Shown one piece after another: positions 40,099 through 49,200 of a stretch of DNA of 64,000 nt. The number at the start of each line of letters is the position of its first letter. Within the stretch, counting starts at the first letter, position 1. The position numbers were made by a program, and so were the translations under genes. The stretch is from Aldehydirespirator sp965116195. GTDB taxonomy: Bacteria > Actinomycetota > Acidimicrobiia > Acidimicrobiales > Aldehydirespiratoraceae. The stretch lies in NCBI GenBank assembly GCA_965116195.1, contig OZ220491.1, positions 2,418,001-2,482,000 of the forward strand. The letters run 5' to 3'. The notes under the pieces are model-generated. The model had not been told where the DNA came from. It did no database searches and worked only from the letters and a program-made list of their open reading frames with translations.

Positions 40099-40359
40099 CC
40101 CCTGCGTTGGCTGACCCGCTGCCCTACTGACCCCTGCGTTGGCTGACCCGCTGACCTGCTGACCGCTGCACTGGCTGACCCACCGACCCGATACGTTCAC
40201 TGACCCATAAACCCCCTCAAAAGACAGCAAAGGCTGAGCCAACGAAGAACGACCCACCGACCCGATACGTTCACTGACCCATAAACCCACTGACCCACAG
40301 ACCGTTGCGCTGGCTGAACCTTGAGCGTTTGATCTCTGGCCCGGCTGACCGCTTCGTTC
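40099..40359. repeat. Convergent intergenic repeats, no gene seen
   Basis: Between the DUF2342 stop and the MFS stop there is a repeat of TGACCCCTGCGTTGGCTGAC (about 40098 and 40127). A 38-bp block beginning ACCCACCGACCCGATACGTT occurs at about 40179 and 40250, and variants of GCGCTGGCTGA... follow. Most words are built around CTGACCC. Confidence 0.75.
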
Positions 40360-41775
40360 CTACCATTCGGGAACCGTGTCACCGGCAGCGGAACCCGGAG
40401 GGTCGTGACGAGTGGGATGTGAGGGGTCCGTGGTGTCGTCGGCGACGGAACCTGGAGGACCGTGACGAGTGGAGTGCGCGGGACCCGCAGTGTCACTACC
40501 GGTGGAACCTGGAGGACCGTGGCGACGCTGACGGGCAACAACTGAGCGTCTGCGACCAACGACATAGGTGACAAGTGCAAATCCCACCCCGACAGCCACC
40601 AGCAGTGACCCCAGGCGCGCCGGGATGGGCAGCACAACGGGCACGAACGCGCCGACAACCCAGGCAATCTGGAACCGCGCCTCAAACCTGGAGAACGAAC
40701 GACCGTGGTTGGCGTCAGGCGCATCACGCTGCACCAACGAGTCGAATGCCAACCTTCCCAGAGTTGCAACGAGGGCCACCCCGCCCGCCAACAGAGCGGA
40801 ACCCGGCAATCCCCCACTGACGGCGGCCAGCAGAGCCGACAAAACACCCAGCACCAGCGCACCCAGCAGAATCACGTCCTCCACGACGACTCGGCGCAAC
40901 ACCGGTGCCAGTTGAACTCCCACCAGAGCCGACAAACCCGCAGCCGCCACAACCACGGCGTAATGCCACCCAGGTGCGCCAGGATCGCCGACTATGTCAA
41001 TGCCTCGCTGCGAAGCGACGGCACCGGCGAGCGCTGCGCCCGGCGCGCTCACATCCAGGCCCTCTTCCCCGCCACGCAACACGAAGGCCAACATGAAGGT
41101 CACAAAGCCGACTGCGCCCCTCAGTACAACCATGGCCGAGGCTGAAAGCAAGATGGTGGACGAACGCAGCGCAGACCGCTCGTCGGGGCCAGCAGGGTGA
41201 CCCGCCACGGTGATCCGCGGCAGCCGGATGGTCAGCGCCACGGCAAAGCCGTAACCGACCACAGCCACAGCAGCCGCCAGTGACGGGCTGCCCAAAAACA
41301 CGATGATCGCGCCCACGCCTGCACCCAGCAGACTCATCACCGAACTGATGAGCGCAAGTCGGCTGTTGGCTCGCACGAGGCTCTGCTCGGAGCGCACGTA
41401 GCGAGGTACCACGGCGCTCTTGGCCACGGCATGGGTCTTCTGAAACACCAGCAACGCAAACGCCTCCGGAAACAGCCACAGGGTGTCGATGTGGCGCACC
41501 ATCAACAGCGCCACGACAAGGCGGCCTGCAGCCGCAATCAGCATCATCGCCCGTCGTCCACCCGGCATGCGGTCAATGACCGGGCCGAGCAGGGGTGTGA
41601 CAACCGCAAAAGGTGCCAGCGTCAACGCCAGATACAGCGCCAGACGTGATCGTGCGGCGTCCGGACTGATGGAAAAGAAGATCGAACCGGCGAGAGCCAC
41701 AGCGATCACTGCATCCGTGGCTGTTGACGCCGCGTGTGCCCGCGCCAGCCTCTGGAACGGGCTGAGAAGCGTCAC
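40360..41775 (-). CDS. MFS transporter with repeated C-terminal tail
   Basis: About 471 residues with eleven or twelve hydrophobic segments and MFS features: a GPVIDRMPGGRRAMM loop between helices 2 and 3, and a central charged loop near AGHPAGPDERSALRS. The substrate is unknown. The cytoplasmic C-terminus is three 19-residue units of the type TRHGPPGSVADDT, encoded by a 57-bp repeat (anchors 40391, 40448, 40505) that runs to the stop codon. GTG 41775 is proposed because the ten-residue distance to the first helix is normal; the upstream open frame would add 46 cysteine-rich residues of unclear reality. It lies downstream of ppk on the same strand. Confidence 0.7.
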   Translation of the reverse strand: MTLLSPFQRLARAHAASTATDAVIAVALAGSIFFSISPDAARSRLALYLALTLAPFAVVTPLLGPVIDRMPGGRRAMMLIAAAGRLVVALLMVRHIDTLWLFPEAFALLVFQKTHAVAKSAVVPRYVRSEQSLVRANSRLALISSVMSLLGAGVGAIIVFLGSPSLAAAVAVVGYGFAVALTIRLPRITVAGHPAGPDERSALRSSTILLSASAMVVLRGAVGFVTFMLAFVLRGGEEGLDVSAPGAALAGAVASQRGIDIVGDPGAPGWHYAVVVAAAGLSALVGVQLAPVLRRVVVEDVILLGALVLGVLSALLAAVSGGLPGSALLAGGVALVATLGRLAFDSLVQRDAPDANHGRSFSRFEARFQIAWVVGAFVPVVLPIPARLGSLLVAVGVGFALVTYVVGRRRSVVARQRRHGPPGSTGSDTAGPAHSTRHGPPGSVADDTTDPSHPTRHDPPGSAAGDTVPEW

Positions 41776-41928
41776 CCGGTCATGGTATGTGCATGACCGG
41801 CCTGCCCGCACAATGAGGAATTGCTGGCAATCATCGCCGAAGGCATCGGTGTCGCGACGGGCCTGCTCGCACAATCCACACAATGGGGACACCGGGGACA
41901 CCGGAGCCCGCAAAGAAGCGTCACCCGG

Positions 41929-44028
41929 TCACATCAGAACGCGTTCAGCGCTGCGGGCCCGGTCAGTGGCCAGGCGTTGCAGGTTGCGGTGCGTGTCCGC
42001 TTCGGGATCGCTTTCGCAACGGGTCCAGCCACCGTCGCCATCAAGAGTCCAGGCGAGCTGATTGTCGGCCAGGCACACCTCGGCCACCTGCATCACACGA
42101 GCTGCGAGCCGTTCGTCAGCCACTCGCACCAACGCTTCGACACGCCTGTCAAGATTGCGTGGTAACAGGTCGGCCGAACCGATATAGGTGGCGGGCCGAC
42201 CGGGGCCTTCACCGTTTGCAAAGTGGTAGATGCGCGAGTGCTCCAGGAACCTGCCCACGATCGAGCGCACACGGATGCGCTCGGAAAGGTCCGGCACTCC
42301 GGGCCGCAGACAGCAGAGCCCACGCACGATCAGGTCAATGTCCACACCCGCCTGGGAGGCCGCGTACAGATGCCTGATCATGCCCTCGTCCGCCAAGCCG
42401 TTGATTTTGATGATGATCCGCCCTTGGTCCCGGGCCTTGATCTCCTGGTCGATCAGCCCTGCAATCCTGGAGCGCAGCTGCTCGGGTGCCACGATCAGAC
42501 GCTGGTAGTTGATGTCGCGCCCGTAGCCGGTGAGTTGATTGAAGAAGGTGGCAAGATCCTCACCCACCTCGATGTCAGCTGTGAGCAGGCCGAAGTCCTC
42601 GTACAGGCGGGCTGTGCGGTGGTTGTAGTTGCCAGTGCCGATGTGACAGTAACGCCGGATTCCGTCAGCTTCCTCGCGCACGATCATGGCGGTCTTGGAG
42701 TGGATCTTGAGGCCCACAATGCCATAGGCCACATGCGCACCTGCCTGCTCCAGACGCTTTGCCCAACTAATGTTGGCCGCTTCATCAAAGCGGGCCTTCA
42801 ACTCAACAAGAACCGCCACCTGTTTGCCCCGCTCGGCGGCGGTGACCAGAGCATCCACGATCGGACTCTCGCCAGCCGTGCGATAAAGGGTGAGTTTGAT
42901 GGCCAGAACCGCCGGATCATCAGCGGCTTGACGCAACAGTTCCCCGACCGAACGACTGAACGACGAATACGGGTGATGCACCAACACATCACCGCTGCGC
43001 AGCACACGGAACAGGTCAACCGGATCGTTCTCGCCCGAAGCCAACTCCGGTTCGACTATCCCTGACCAACGAGGCCAGCGCAGTTGCGGACGAGGCAGAT
43101 CGGCAATGGTCGACAAGCCGCTCAGATCAACCGGCCCGGAGATCCTGAACACCTCTTCAGTCGTCAGGTCAAGCTCACGCAACAGCAAATTGAGCACATC
43201 GGCTGACATGGAGTCGGCCACCTCAAGACGTACCACATTCTGGAAACGACGTCGGCGAAGTTCCATCTCCACTGCGGTCAGCAGATCGTCCGCCTCTTCA
43301 TCATTGAGGGTGAGGTCAGCGTTACGGGTGACACGAAAGGCGTGATGCTCCAGCAACTCCATCCCCGAAAAAAGCGCTTGGAGATGAGCCGAGATCACGT
43401 CTTCGAGCGCCACGAAGCGCACCCGGTCGTCATGCACAGATCCGGTGGGGACCCACCTGTCCAAAGTGTTGGGGACCTTCACTCTGGCAAAGCGCAGATC
43501 GTGCTCAACCGGGTCGTGCATCATCACGGCCAGGTTCAGTGACAGGTCCGAGATGAATGGGAAAGGGTGGCCGGGATCCACGGCCAACGGTGTCAGCACC
43601 GGAAACACCCGGCGCTCGAAATGCGCCCCGAGGAGTGCCTGCTCTTCAGCATCAAGTTCGTTCCAGCGGACCAGGAAGATGCCTTCCCGGGCCAGAGCGG
43701 GCCGAACACAGTCGGCCAACAGTCGCTGCTGCTCCGAACACAGCATCATCGTGACTCTGCGGATTTCGGCGAGATGCTCGTCAGGCGAGCGGCCGTCAAA
43801 GGTCGGCTCGGTGATCTCGGCTGCCACGCGGTCATCGAGGCCCGAGACCCGAACCTGGAAGAACTCGTCAAGGTTGGTGGAAAAGATGCTCAGATACCTG
43901 ACCCGCTCCAGCAGTGGCACGTCATCGCAGTCGGCCAGGCTCAACACCCTGGCGTTGAAGGCGAGCCAGGACAATTCCCGGCTGAAGTAGTCGGTTCGAG
44001 TCTCCACCCAGTCGCCGACGCGTTTCAT
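41929..44028 (-). CDS. ppk1: Polyphosphate kinase 1
   Basis: A 699-residue PPK1 with all four domains. The N domain opens YFSRELSWLAFNARVL and contains STNLDEFFQVRVSGL. The catalytic core has ALVTAAERGKQVAVLVELKARFDE. The phospho-histidine motif CHIGTGNYNHRTARLYEDFG is near residue 457, and the second histidine is in SRIYHF near 605. The end has LPRNLDRRVEALVRV. It reversibly makes polyphosphate from ATP. Length and motifs are canonical, with no repeat insertion. The gene is followed by the MFS gene and preceded by a 103-residue unknown and tatA on the same strand. Confidence 0.95.
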   Translation of the reverse strand: MKRVGDWVETRTDYFSRELSWLAFNARVLSLADCDDVPLLERVRYLSIFSTNLDEFFQVRVSGLDDRVAAEITEPTFDGRSPDEHLAEIRRVTMMLCSEQQRLLADCVRPALAREGIFLVRWNELDAEEQALLGAHFERRVFPVLTPLAVDPGHPFPFISDLSLNLAVMMHDPVEHDLRFARVKVPNTLDRWVPTGSVHDDRVRFVALEDVISAHLQALFSGMELLEHHAFRVTRNADLTLNDEEADDLLTAVEMELRRRRFQNVVRLEVADSMSADVLNLLLRELDLTTEEVFRISGPVDLSGLSTIADLPRPQLRWPRWSGIVEPELASGENDPVDLFRVLRSGDVLVHHPYSSFSRSVGELLRQAADDPAVLAIKLTLYRTAGESPIVDALVTAAERGKQVAVLVELKARFDEAANISWAKRLEQAGAHVAYGIVGLKIHSKTAMIVREEADGIRRYCHIGTGNYNHRTARLYEDFGLLTADIEVGEDLATFFNQLTGYGRDINYQRLIVAPEQLRSRIAGLIDQEIKARDQGRIIIKINGLADEGMIRHLYAASQAGVDIDLIVRGLCCLRPGVPDLSERIRVRSIVGRFLEHSRIYHFANGEGPGRPATYIGSADLLPRNLDRRVEALVRVADERLAARVMQVAEVCLADNQLAWTLDGDGGWTRCESDPEADTHRNLQRLATDRARSAERVLM

Positions 44029-44069
44029 GGTCGGGGCGGAACGTTGTATCTCGGCGCTGGCGTTGGCAG

Positions 44070-44381
44070 TCAGACCCGCTCCCGCGAGAAGAAGGGCTCC
44101 TCCTCCTCTTCGGGATGGCCGAGATCCCAGTTCACGATGATGCGCTCACGTTCGGCATCACGATTGACGCGCTCACGGTTACGGCGAAACTGCGGATCGT
44201 GTGGGGGCAACAGCAGCAGGCGCGCCTGTACACGGTCACTGAAGGAGGCCATGAAATCGGGATCACCATATGAACTGCGGATCTCCCAGTGCGGGGCCAC
44301 GGGACCAAGGTATGTGATCGTGGCCTGACCCACGGGCGGCTCATCAACTGCGTCGACCATGCCCGTGTTGGTTACTGTCAC
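44070..44381 (-). CDS. Small uncharacterised protein
   Basis: A 103-residue frame between tatA and ppk1 on the same strand. The mid part (TITYLGPVAPHWEIRSSYGD, then a charged RRNRERVNRDAERER helix and an acidic EEEEE tail) has normal codon usage for the neighbourhood. A nearby ATG at 44360 gives a 96-residue version. I do not recognise a family. The conserved-looking aromatic motif and the absence of any other gene in the gap support it as real. Confidence 0.5.
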   Translation of the reverse strand: MTVTNTGMVDAVDEPPVGQATITYLGPVAPHWEIRSSYGDPDFMASFSDRVQARLLLLPPHDPQFRRNRERVNRDAERERIIVNWDLGHPEEEEEPFFSRERV

Positions 44382-44432
44382 TACAACCTCCGCTCGTTGA
44401 TGCCGATGATGCCGCCGCTTCGGCGGCCCCGC

Positions 44433-44675
44433 TCACCCAGCACCGTTCGTGGAGGGTTTACCACCGCCTGACGACCGGTCGCCATCGGAGGACTTGGCAT
44501 TGCCACTGCCAGTGCCACCATCGGCCTGATCAGACTCGGACTCCGACAGGCCCGTCTTGAACTCGCGCTGGGCCTGCCCCAGCGAACGTGCCAACTTCGG
44601 TAGCTTCGTGCCGCCGAAAACCAGCAGGACGAGAATCAGGATGATGAGCAGTTCCGGTGCGCCTATTGATCCCAC
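44433..44675 (-). CDS. tatA: Sec-independent protein translocase TatA
   Basis: The 80-residue product has the TatA pattern: GSIGAPELLIILILVLLVFG membrane helix, the hinge FGGTKLPKLARSLGQAQREF and a hydrophilic Ser/Gly/Asp-rich tail. GTG 44675 gives the standard short N-terminus; an upstream frame would add nine residues. TatA oligomers form the pore for folded protein export. No tatC is in the window. Confidence 0.85.
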   Translation of the reverse strand: MGSIGAPELLIILILVLLVFGGTKLPKLARSLGQAQREFKTGLSESESDQADGGTGSGNAKSSDGDRSSGGGKPSTNGAG

Positions 44676-44817
44676 AGTCGTAGAGCGTAGCCGATCCCGC
44701 AACGCATTGCTTGCACCCCGTAACGAGCTGACCTGACACAGCTGGAACCGGTAACCTCTTGAGCAAGATCGCGGCTCCGGGTCAAGACGCGGTCGCTGCT
44801 CGGATCATGATGCGACC

Positions 44818-45090
44818 TCAGGCGCTGTTTGCTGCGCGCTCCTGAGCTCGGATTCGGCGCAGTCGGCGGCGCTCCCGTTCGCTCATGCCGCCCCAGATGC
44901 CGAACTTCTCGCCGTTTCGAAGCGCGAATTCAAGGCAGTCCTCGCGCACCACGCAATTGCTGCAGACCTCCTTGGCCTCCCGGGTTGACGCACCACGCTC
45001 CGGGAAGAAGAGATCGGGATGCACCCCCAGGCAGTTGGCTTGGCGTTGCCAGGAGAGATCCTCGGCTGGAAGGATACCGTGTAGTTCCAT
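44818..45090 (-). CDS. WhiB-family iron-sulfur transcription factor
   Basis: A 90-residue WhiB protein. Four cysteines at 20, 43, 46 and 52 bind a [4Fe-4S] cluster, GIWGG at 64-68 is the turn motif, and the tail RERRRLRRIRAQER is basic for DNA contact. ATG 45090 has AAGG six bases upstream; ATG 45096 would be too close. The LSWQRQANCLG context resembles the WhiB2/WhmD group, which controls division and septation, but subgroup assignment is tentative. It is read divergently from the thioesterase gene with about 130 bp between. Confidence 0.88.
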   Translation of the reverse strand: MELHGILPAEDLSWQRQANCLGVHPDLFFPERGASTREAKEVCSNCVVREDCLEFALRNGEKFGIWGGMSERERRRLRRIRAQERAANSA

Positions 45091-45218
45091 TGTCATCCTT
45101 TGTTGTAGGCCCTTGTGAAGGGGTAGGACCGGCTTCGCCGACCCAACAGATACCATCTGTGTAATTACACCAGGGGTATGACAATCTTGCAAGTCAGAGA
45201 TCTGCCGGGAGCGTCGTC

Positions 45219-46007
45219 ATGAGCCAGTTCGACACCGAGACAGCAATCACCCCCGTCACTGAGGGTGTGTGGCAGACCCGGCTGTCGGCCGGATGGAACG
45301 TCGGTGACACCAGCAACGGCGGCTACGCACTCATCTGTGTGCTACGGGCCATGCAAGCGCTGGTTCCCCATCCCGACCCGATCTCGGTCACTGCCCACTA
45401 CCTGCGTCCCACCAAGGGCGACACCTCAGCAGAGGTGCGTGCGTCCGTCGTTCGCGCTGGCCGCTCGGTGAGCACGCTGCGGGGTTCGCTGTGGCAGCGG
45501 GACAAACAGACGATCGAGGTGGTGGCCGCCTTCGGTGATTTGTCCACCACCGGCAGCGGTCCGCAAATCGTTCAACCCCCACCGACCATTCCGCAGGTTC
45601 AGGACTGCCACAATCGGGGCAGCCTTGACCAAGGCATCGAACTTGCCCTGTTGTCACGTGTTGACGTTCACGTGCATCCCGACCACGCGCCTGCGGGAGG
45701 CAGTGACCGGGCTTTGGTAGACGGCTGGATCCGGTTCAGTGACGGTACCGAGCCGTCAACACTTGCATTGCCCTTCTTTGCGGACGCTCTGCCGCCATCG
45801 CTTTATCCCCTGCTGGGCGATGTTGGCTGGGTACCAACGGTCGAATTGACGGTGCATGCAAGGCGCATACCACAGCCGGGCTGGCTGCAGGTCCGTCAGG
45901 AAAGCCATGATCTCCAGGACGGCCGCACAATCGAATCAGGCTGCCTGTGGGACTCAACCGGCACACTCGTTGCCTGTTCCCGCCAGCTTGGCCTATTGCT
46001 CAAGTAA
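45219..46007 (+). CDS. Acyl-CoA thioesterase-like protein (TesB-type double hotdog)
   Basis: The 262-residue product has a double hotdog arrangement. The N-terminal hotdog has GWNVGDTSNGGYALICVLRA and VTAHYLRPTKGD. The C-terminal hotdog has DGWIRFSDG and PTVELTVHARRIPQPGWL followed by ESGCLWDSTGTLVACSRQLG, the usual end of TesB-like enzymes. It probably hydrolyses a medium-chain or branched acyl-CoA. Two hairpins follow the stop, so it is likely monocistronic. Confidence 0.8.
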   Translation: MSQFDTETAITPVTEGVWQTRLSAGWNVGDTSNGGYALICVLRAMQALVPHPDPISVTAHYLRPTKGDTSAEVRASVVRAGRSVSTLRGSLWQRDKQTIEVVAAFGDLSTTGSGPQIVQPPPTIPQVQDCHNRGSLDQGIELALLSRVDVHVHPDHAPAGGSDRALVDGWIRFSDGTEPSTLALPFFADALPPSLYPLLGDVGWVPTVELTVHARRIPQPGWLQVRQESHDLQDGRTIESGCLWDSTGTLVACSRQLGLLLK

Positions 46008-46030
46008 AGCACTTCATACCGCTATAACCC

Positions 46031-46062
46031 GAAGAGGACCCCAGCAATATCGCCGGGGTCTT
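46031..46062 (+). terminator. Hairpin after the thioesterase gene
   Basis: GAGGACCCC and GGGGTCTTC pair (one G-U) around a 12-nt loop, 25 bases after the stop. The T-tract is weak. Confidence 0.5.
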
Positions 46063-46118
46063 CTCCAGGTTGGTGGGTGATCTCGTTTGTCAGGCTGTCC
46101 ACATAGATGGGAACCAAG

Positions 46119-46149
46119 AAAGGCCCCGACGGTCGTTGTCGGGGCCTTT
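46119..46149. terminator. Strong bidirectional terminator
   Basis: AAAGGCCCCGAC (46119-46130) and GTCGGGGCCTTT (46138-46149) form a perfect 12-bp stem with a 7-nt loop and A/T ends. It serves the convergent thioesterase and surface-protein genes. Confidence 0.8.
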
Positions 46150-46240
46150 CTCGGGTTGGTGGTGGGTGGTCTAGTCGGGGGTAGTCGTGTTTGTCCTGGT
46201 TGGTTGGTGGCTGGTATTTGGTTCGGGTGTTGTCAAGTTG

Positions 46241-49200
46241 TTAGCTGGTGGTGTTGGTGTCTACCAAAGTGGATCGTGGGCTGTTGCCGCCAAGGTTTTT
46301 GGCTCGGATCTGGAACCGGTATCTCGAACTCGCATCCAACCCGGTCACGGTGTACATGGTGGTGTCAGCGTCTGAACTCGCAATAGCAGTCCAATCGCCC
46401 CAGCTAGCACTTCCCTTTTTTTGACGATACTCATAGCCGGTAATCGAATCATCACCAGGATCATCCCACGACAAAGCCACCGAAGTCGAAGCCGGTGTAG
46501 CACTCAAGCCGGTCGGTTTGGCAGGCGCATCAGGAACAGTAGTCGTCGTGGTGGTGGGGGTTGTTCCGGTACCGGTTTGAGTCCAATACGCAAACCTAAA
46601 AGTTGAGTCGCATCTTGACATAACTGCATTCACGAACGCTCGGTACTTGGTGCCCACTGTCAAACCTGTCACTACCACAGATATGACAGCATCACCCGTA
46701 TTAGTGCTCTCGATATCAGCACTGACGATTACAGTACCATCTGTGGCATCATCACTATCAACTAGCACCGAGTAGTCGTATCGAAGACTAGCATCCAAAG
46801 CACAACCACCTACAGTGGCGCTGGGCCGTTTCCAAGTCAAGGTCACACCGGTACCCGCCGGAGTCGCTGTGAGGTCCCGCACAGGCGCAACATCAGTAGC
46901 CGCAAGCGTGGTAGTCGTCGTCGTCGTCGTGGTGGTGGTGGTTGTTGTTGTTGTTGTTGTGGGGGTTGTTCCGGTGCCGACTTGGGTCCAGTATGTGTAC
47001 ACTGTGTCTGACCACTTGCTGCATCCTGAGCTCTGTACACCTATCCGAGCGTAGTAACCGAGGCCTACTGTCAATCCTGTTACTACCCTGGTAAATTCGG
47101 TGTCCGTGCTCGTGATGTCAGCGTCATGAGCTGCATCGCCTACGTTGGGCCCGGTATTGACGCGCACCCTGAGGTCGTATCTAAGACTGGCCGCCAAGGT
47201 GCAGCCACCCACAGTCGCGCTGGGCCGTTTCCAGGTGAGGGTCACACCGGTACCCGATGCCACGGCTTTGAAGTCCCGCACAGGTGCGGTTTCGGTAGCC
47301 GCGAGCGTTGTGGTTGTCGTGGCTGTGGACACCCCGGCTTCGCGGTACTTCACAAACCCGGCGATCGCGGTGGTGGTGTTGAGATCACCGGTAGCACCAG
47401 GCGCGTTGGTGTCAGCATAAATCACAAAGGCGATGGTACGTTCGCTGTTCGCGGTGTCGGGGTCCGGGTCATCTATCCGCAGCGACACCGTGAAACTGCC
47501 ATCAGCGCCGGTCAAAACAGGAGTCCGGTATCCGTCCAGATAACTGGTGTCACCCGTCTGCTGGTAAACATTCCCAACTCTGTAAACACGGGGCAGGTGA
47601 CCGGAGTGAATACCGCGTACCACGCTGAACTGGGCAGGACCCGTGCCGTCAGCACCGGCTGTGGTGTCAGCACCGCCTGTGTCTTTGAGTTGCACGGTGA
47701 CAGTCACATCGTCACCGAACTCGGCATCCACGAACACCCTGGTGTCTTCTTCTGTAAACGCCTTGTCTACTTTGGCACCATCAGACATCACCGTGAAACC
47801 AGCAGCCGCCTTGCCGGCGGGTACTGTTGTGGTGGGCGCGTCCCCGGACGTGGTCCGGTCGCCTTCTGACATCAGCACATAAAAGAAATGCAACCCCTTG
47901 TTCGTGTTACCAGAAGCAGATGGACCGTTGCCTTCTTCGACCACACGAATCACACGAGTCTGAACAGTGCCAGCCGTGCTGGTATCGGGATCGGCGGGAG
48001 CAGCAACAACAAACGAAACCCTACCATCACTGTCCGTAACCAGATTAGCAGGGTCAGCATCATCAACTACGGCCTGATCCCCACAATCAGACTCAGACTC
48101 AGACGCACAAGCAACACTCACACCATTACTAGCAACAAAAGCATCACTGTTGTCCGTAGCCGTGGTAACCGTAGCATCCACCTCAGAAATCAAAGTACGC
48201 AACACAACAGGATTCGTGCCATCAGCCCCAACCGTAGTGTCCTTCACCTTGTCACCATCATCCTCATCCGTGTACTTGAGCTGCACCGTAAACCTGCTCC
48301 AATCACCGAACTTCATCGAATAATACGCAGTGCCAGCAGTGTCAGTCATCATCGATGCTGCCACAGTCGTGTCATCAGCCGTGATTGTCAACGACTCCGC
48401 CGCAACCCCAGCCACAGTCGTAGTAGTCGTAGCCCCAGCAGCCATAGTAGTAGTAGTAGTAGTAGTAGTAGCTGTGGTTGTGTCGGTGGTAGTAAGTTCA
48501 AAACGGGCTATGTCAGCACTGTTGTCGTGGTCATAGGACTCCCAGTGCAACCTGGCGGTTATGGGCATGGTCTTGAGAGCTTTGGCCAATGCTGCTTCGA
48601 AGGCTGTTTTGGTGACATAGTTACCGTTGAGCAGGAAGATGTCATTGTCGTCGTAACGCACCTGATGCGGCACCACCCCATCACCGGTATCAGAATCCAC
48701 GATGATCTCACCCGTAGCCGGATTACCAGCAAGCACAAGCAGTTTGTCATCGGCGGTTTGTGCTTCTTTGCTGGTACGAATCGCCCACAACACCGTCGTC
48801 TCACCACACCTGTCCTTACCATCAGAGTTCGCGCTGTGACAGCCGGTGTCAGCCGCCCCGGCGGCATCGCCGTTCCAGGTAGCAGTAATCGTCTCTTTGG
48901 ACGCGTTGTCAACTTTCTGGGTGTAACCGATACGCACCATCCCATCAGAACCCGTACGACGCTCCGACTTCGGCAGATTCGACACCGTCACAGTGTCAGT
49001 ATTCAAACTACTTGTGAGCAGTATCGGTTGGTTGCGCATACCAACCCCGTACTGATCACGCACCGCCACCTGAATACTATTCGACCCAGACGTACCAGCC
49101 GATGCGACCACCACAAACGGATGCACCGGAGTCGGGGTCACATGAGACACCACTGCTGCGGCGTCAGAAAACACCACAAACTGCTCTACGGTTCCAGCAG

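Noticed and set aside
41776..41913. Cysteine-containing N-terminal extension of the MFS protein
   Set aside because: The 46 extra residues have unusual composition and no family counterpart, overlap a repeated GTCACCCGGTCA word, and place the first membrane helix unusually far from the start.
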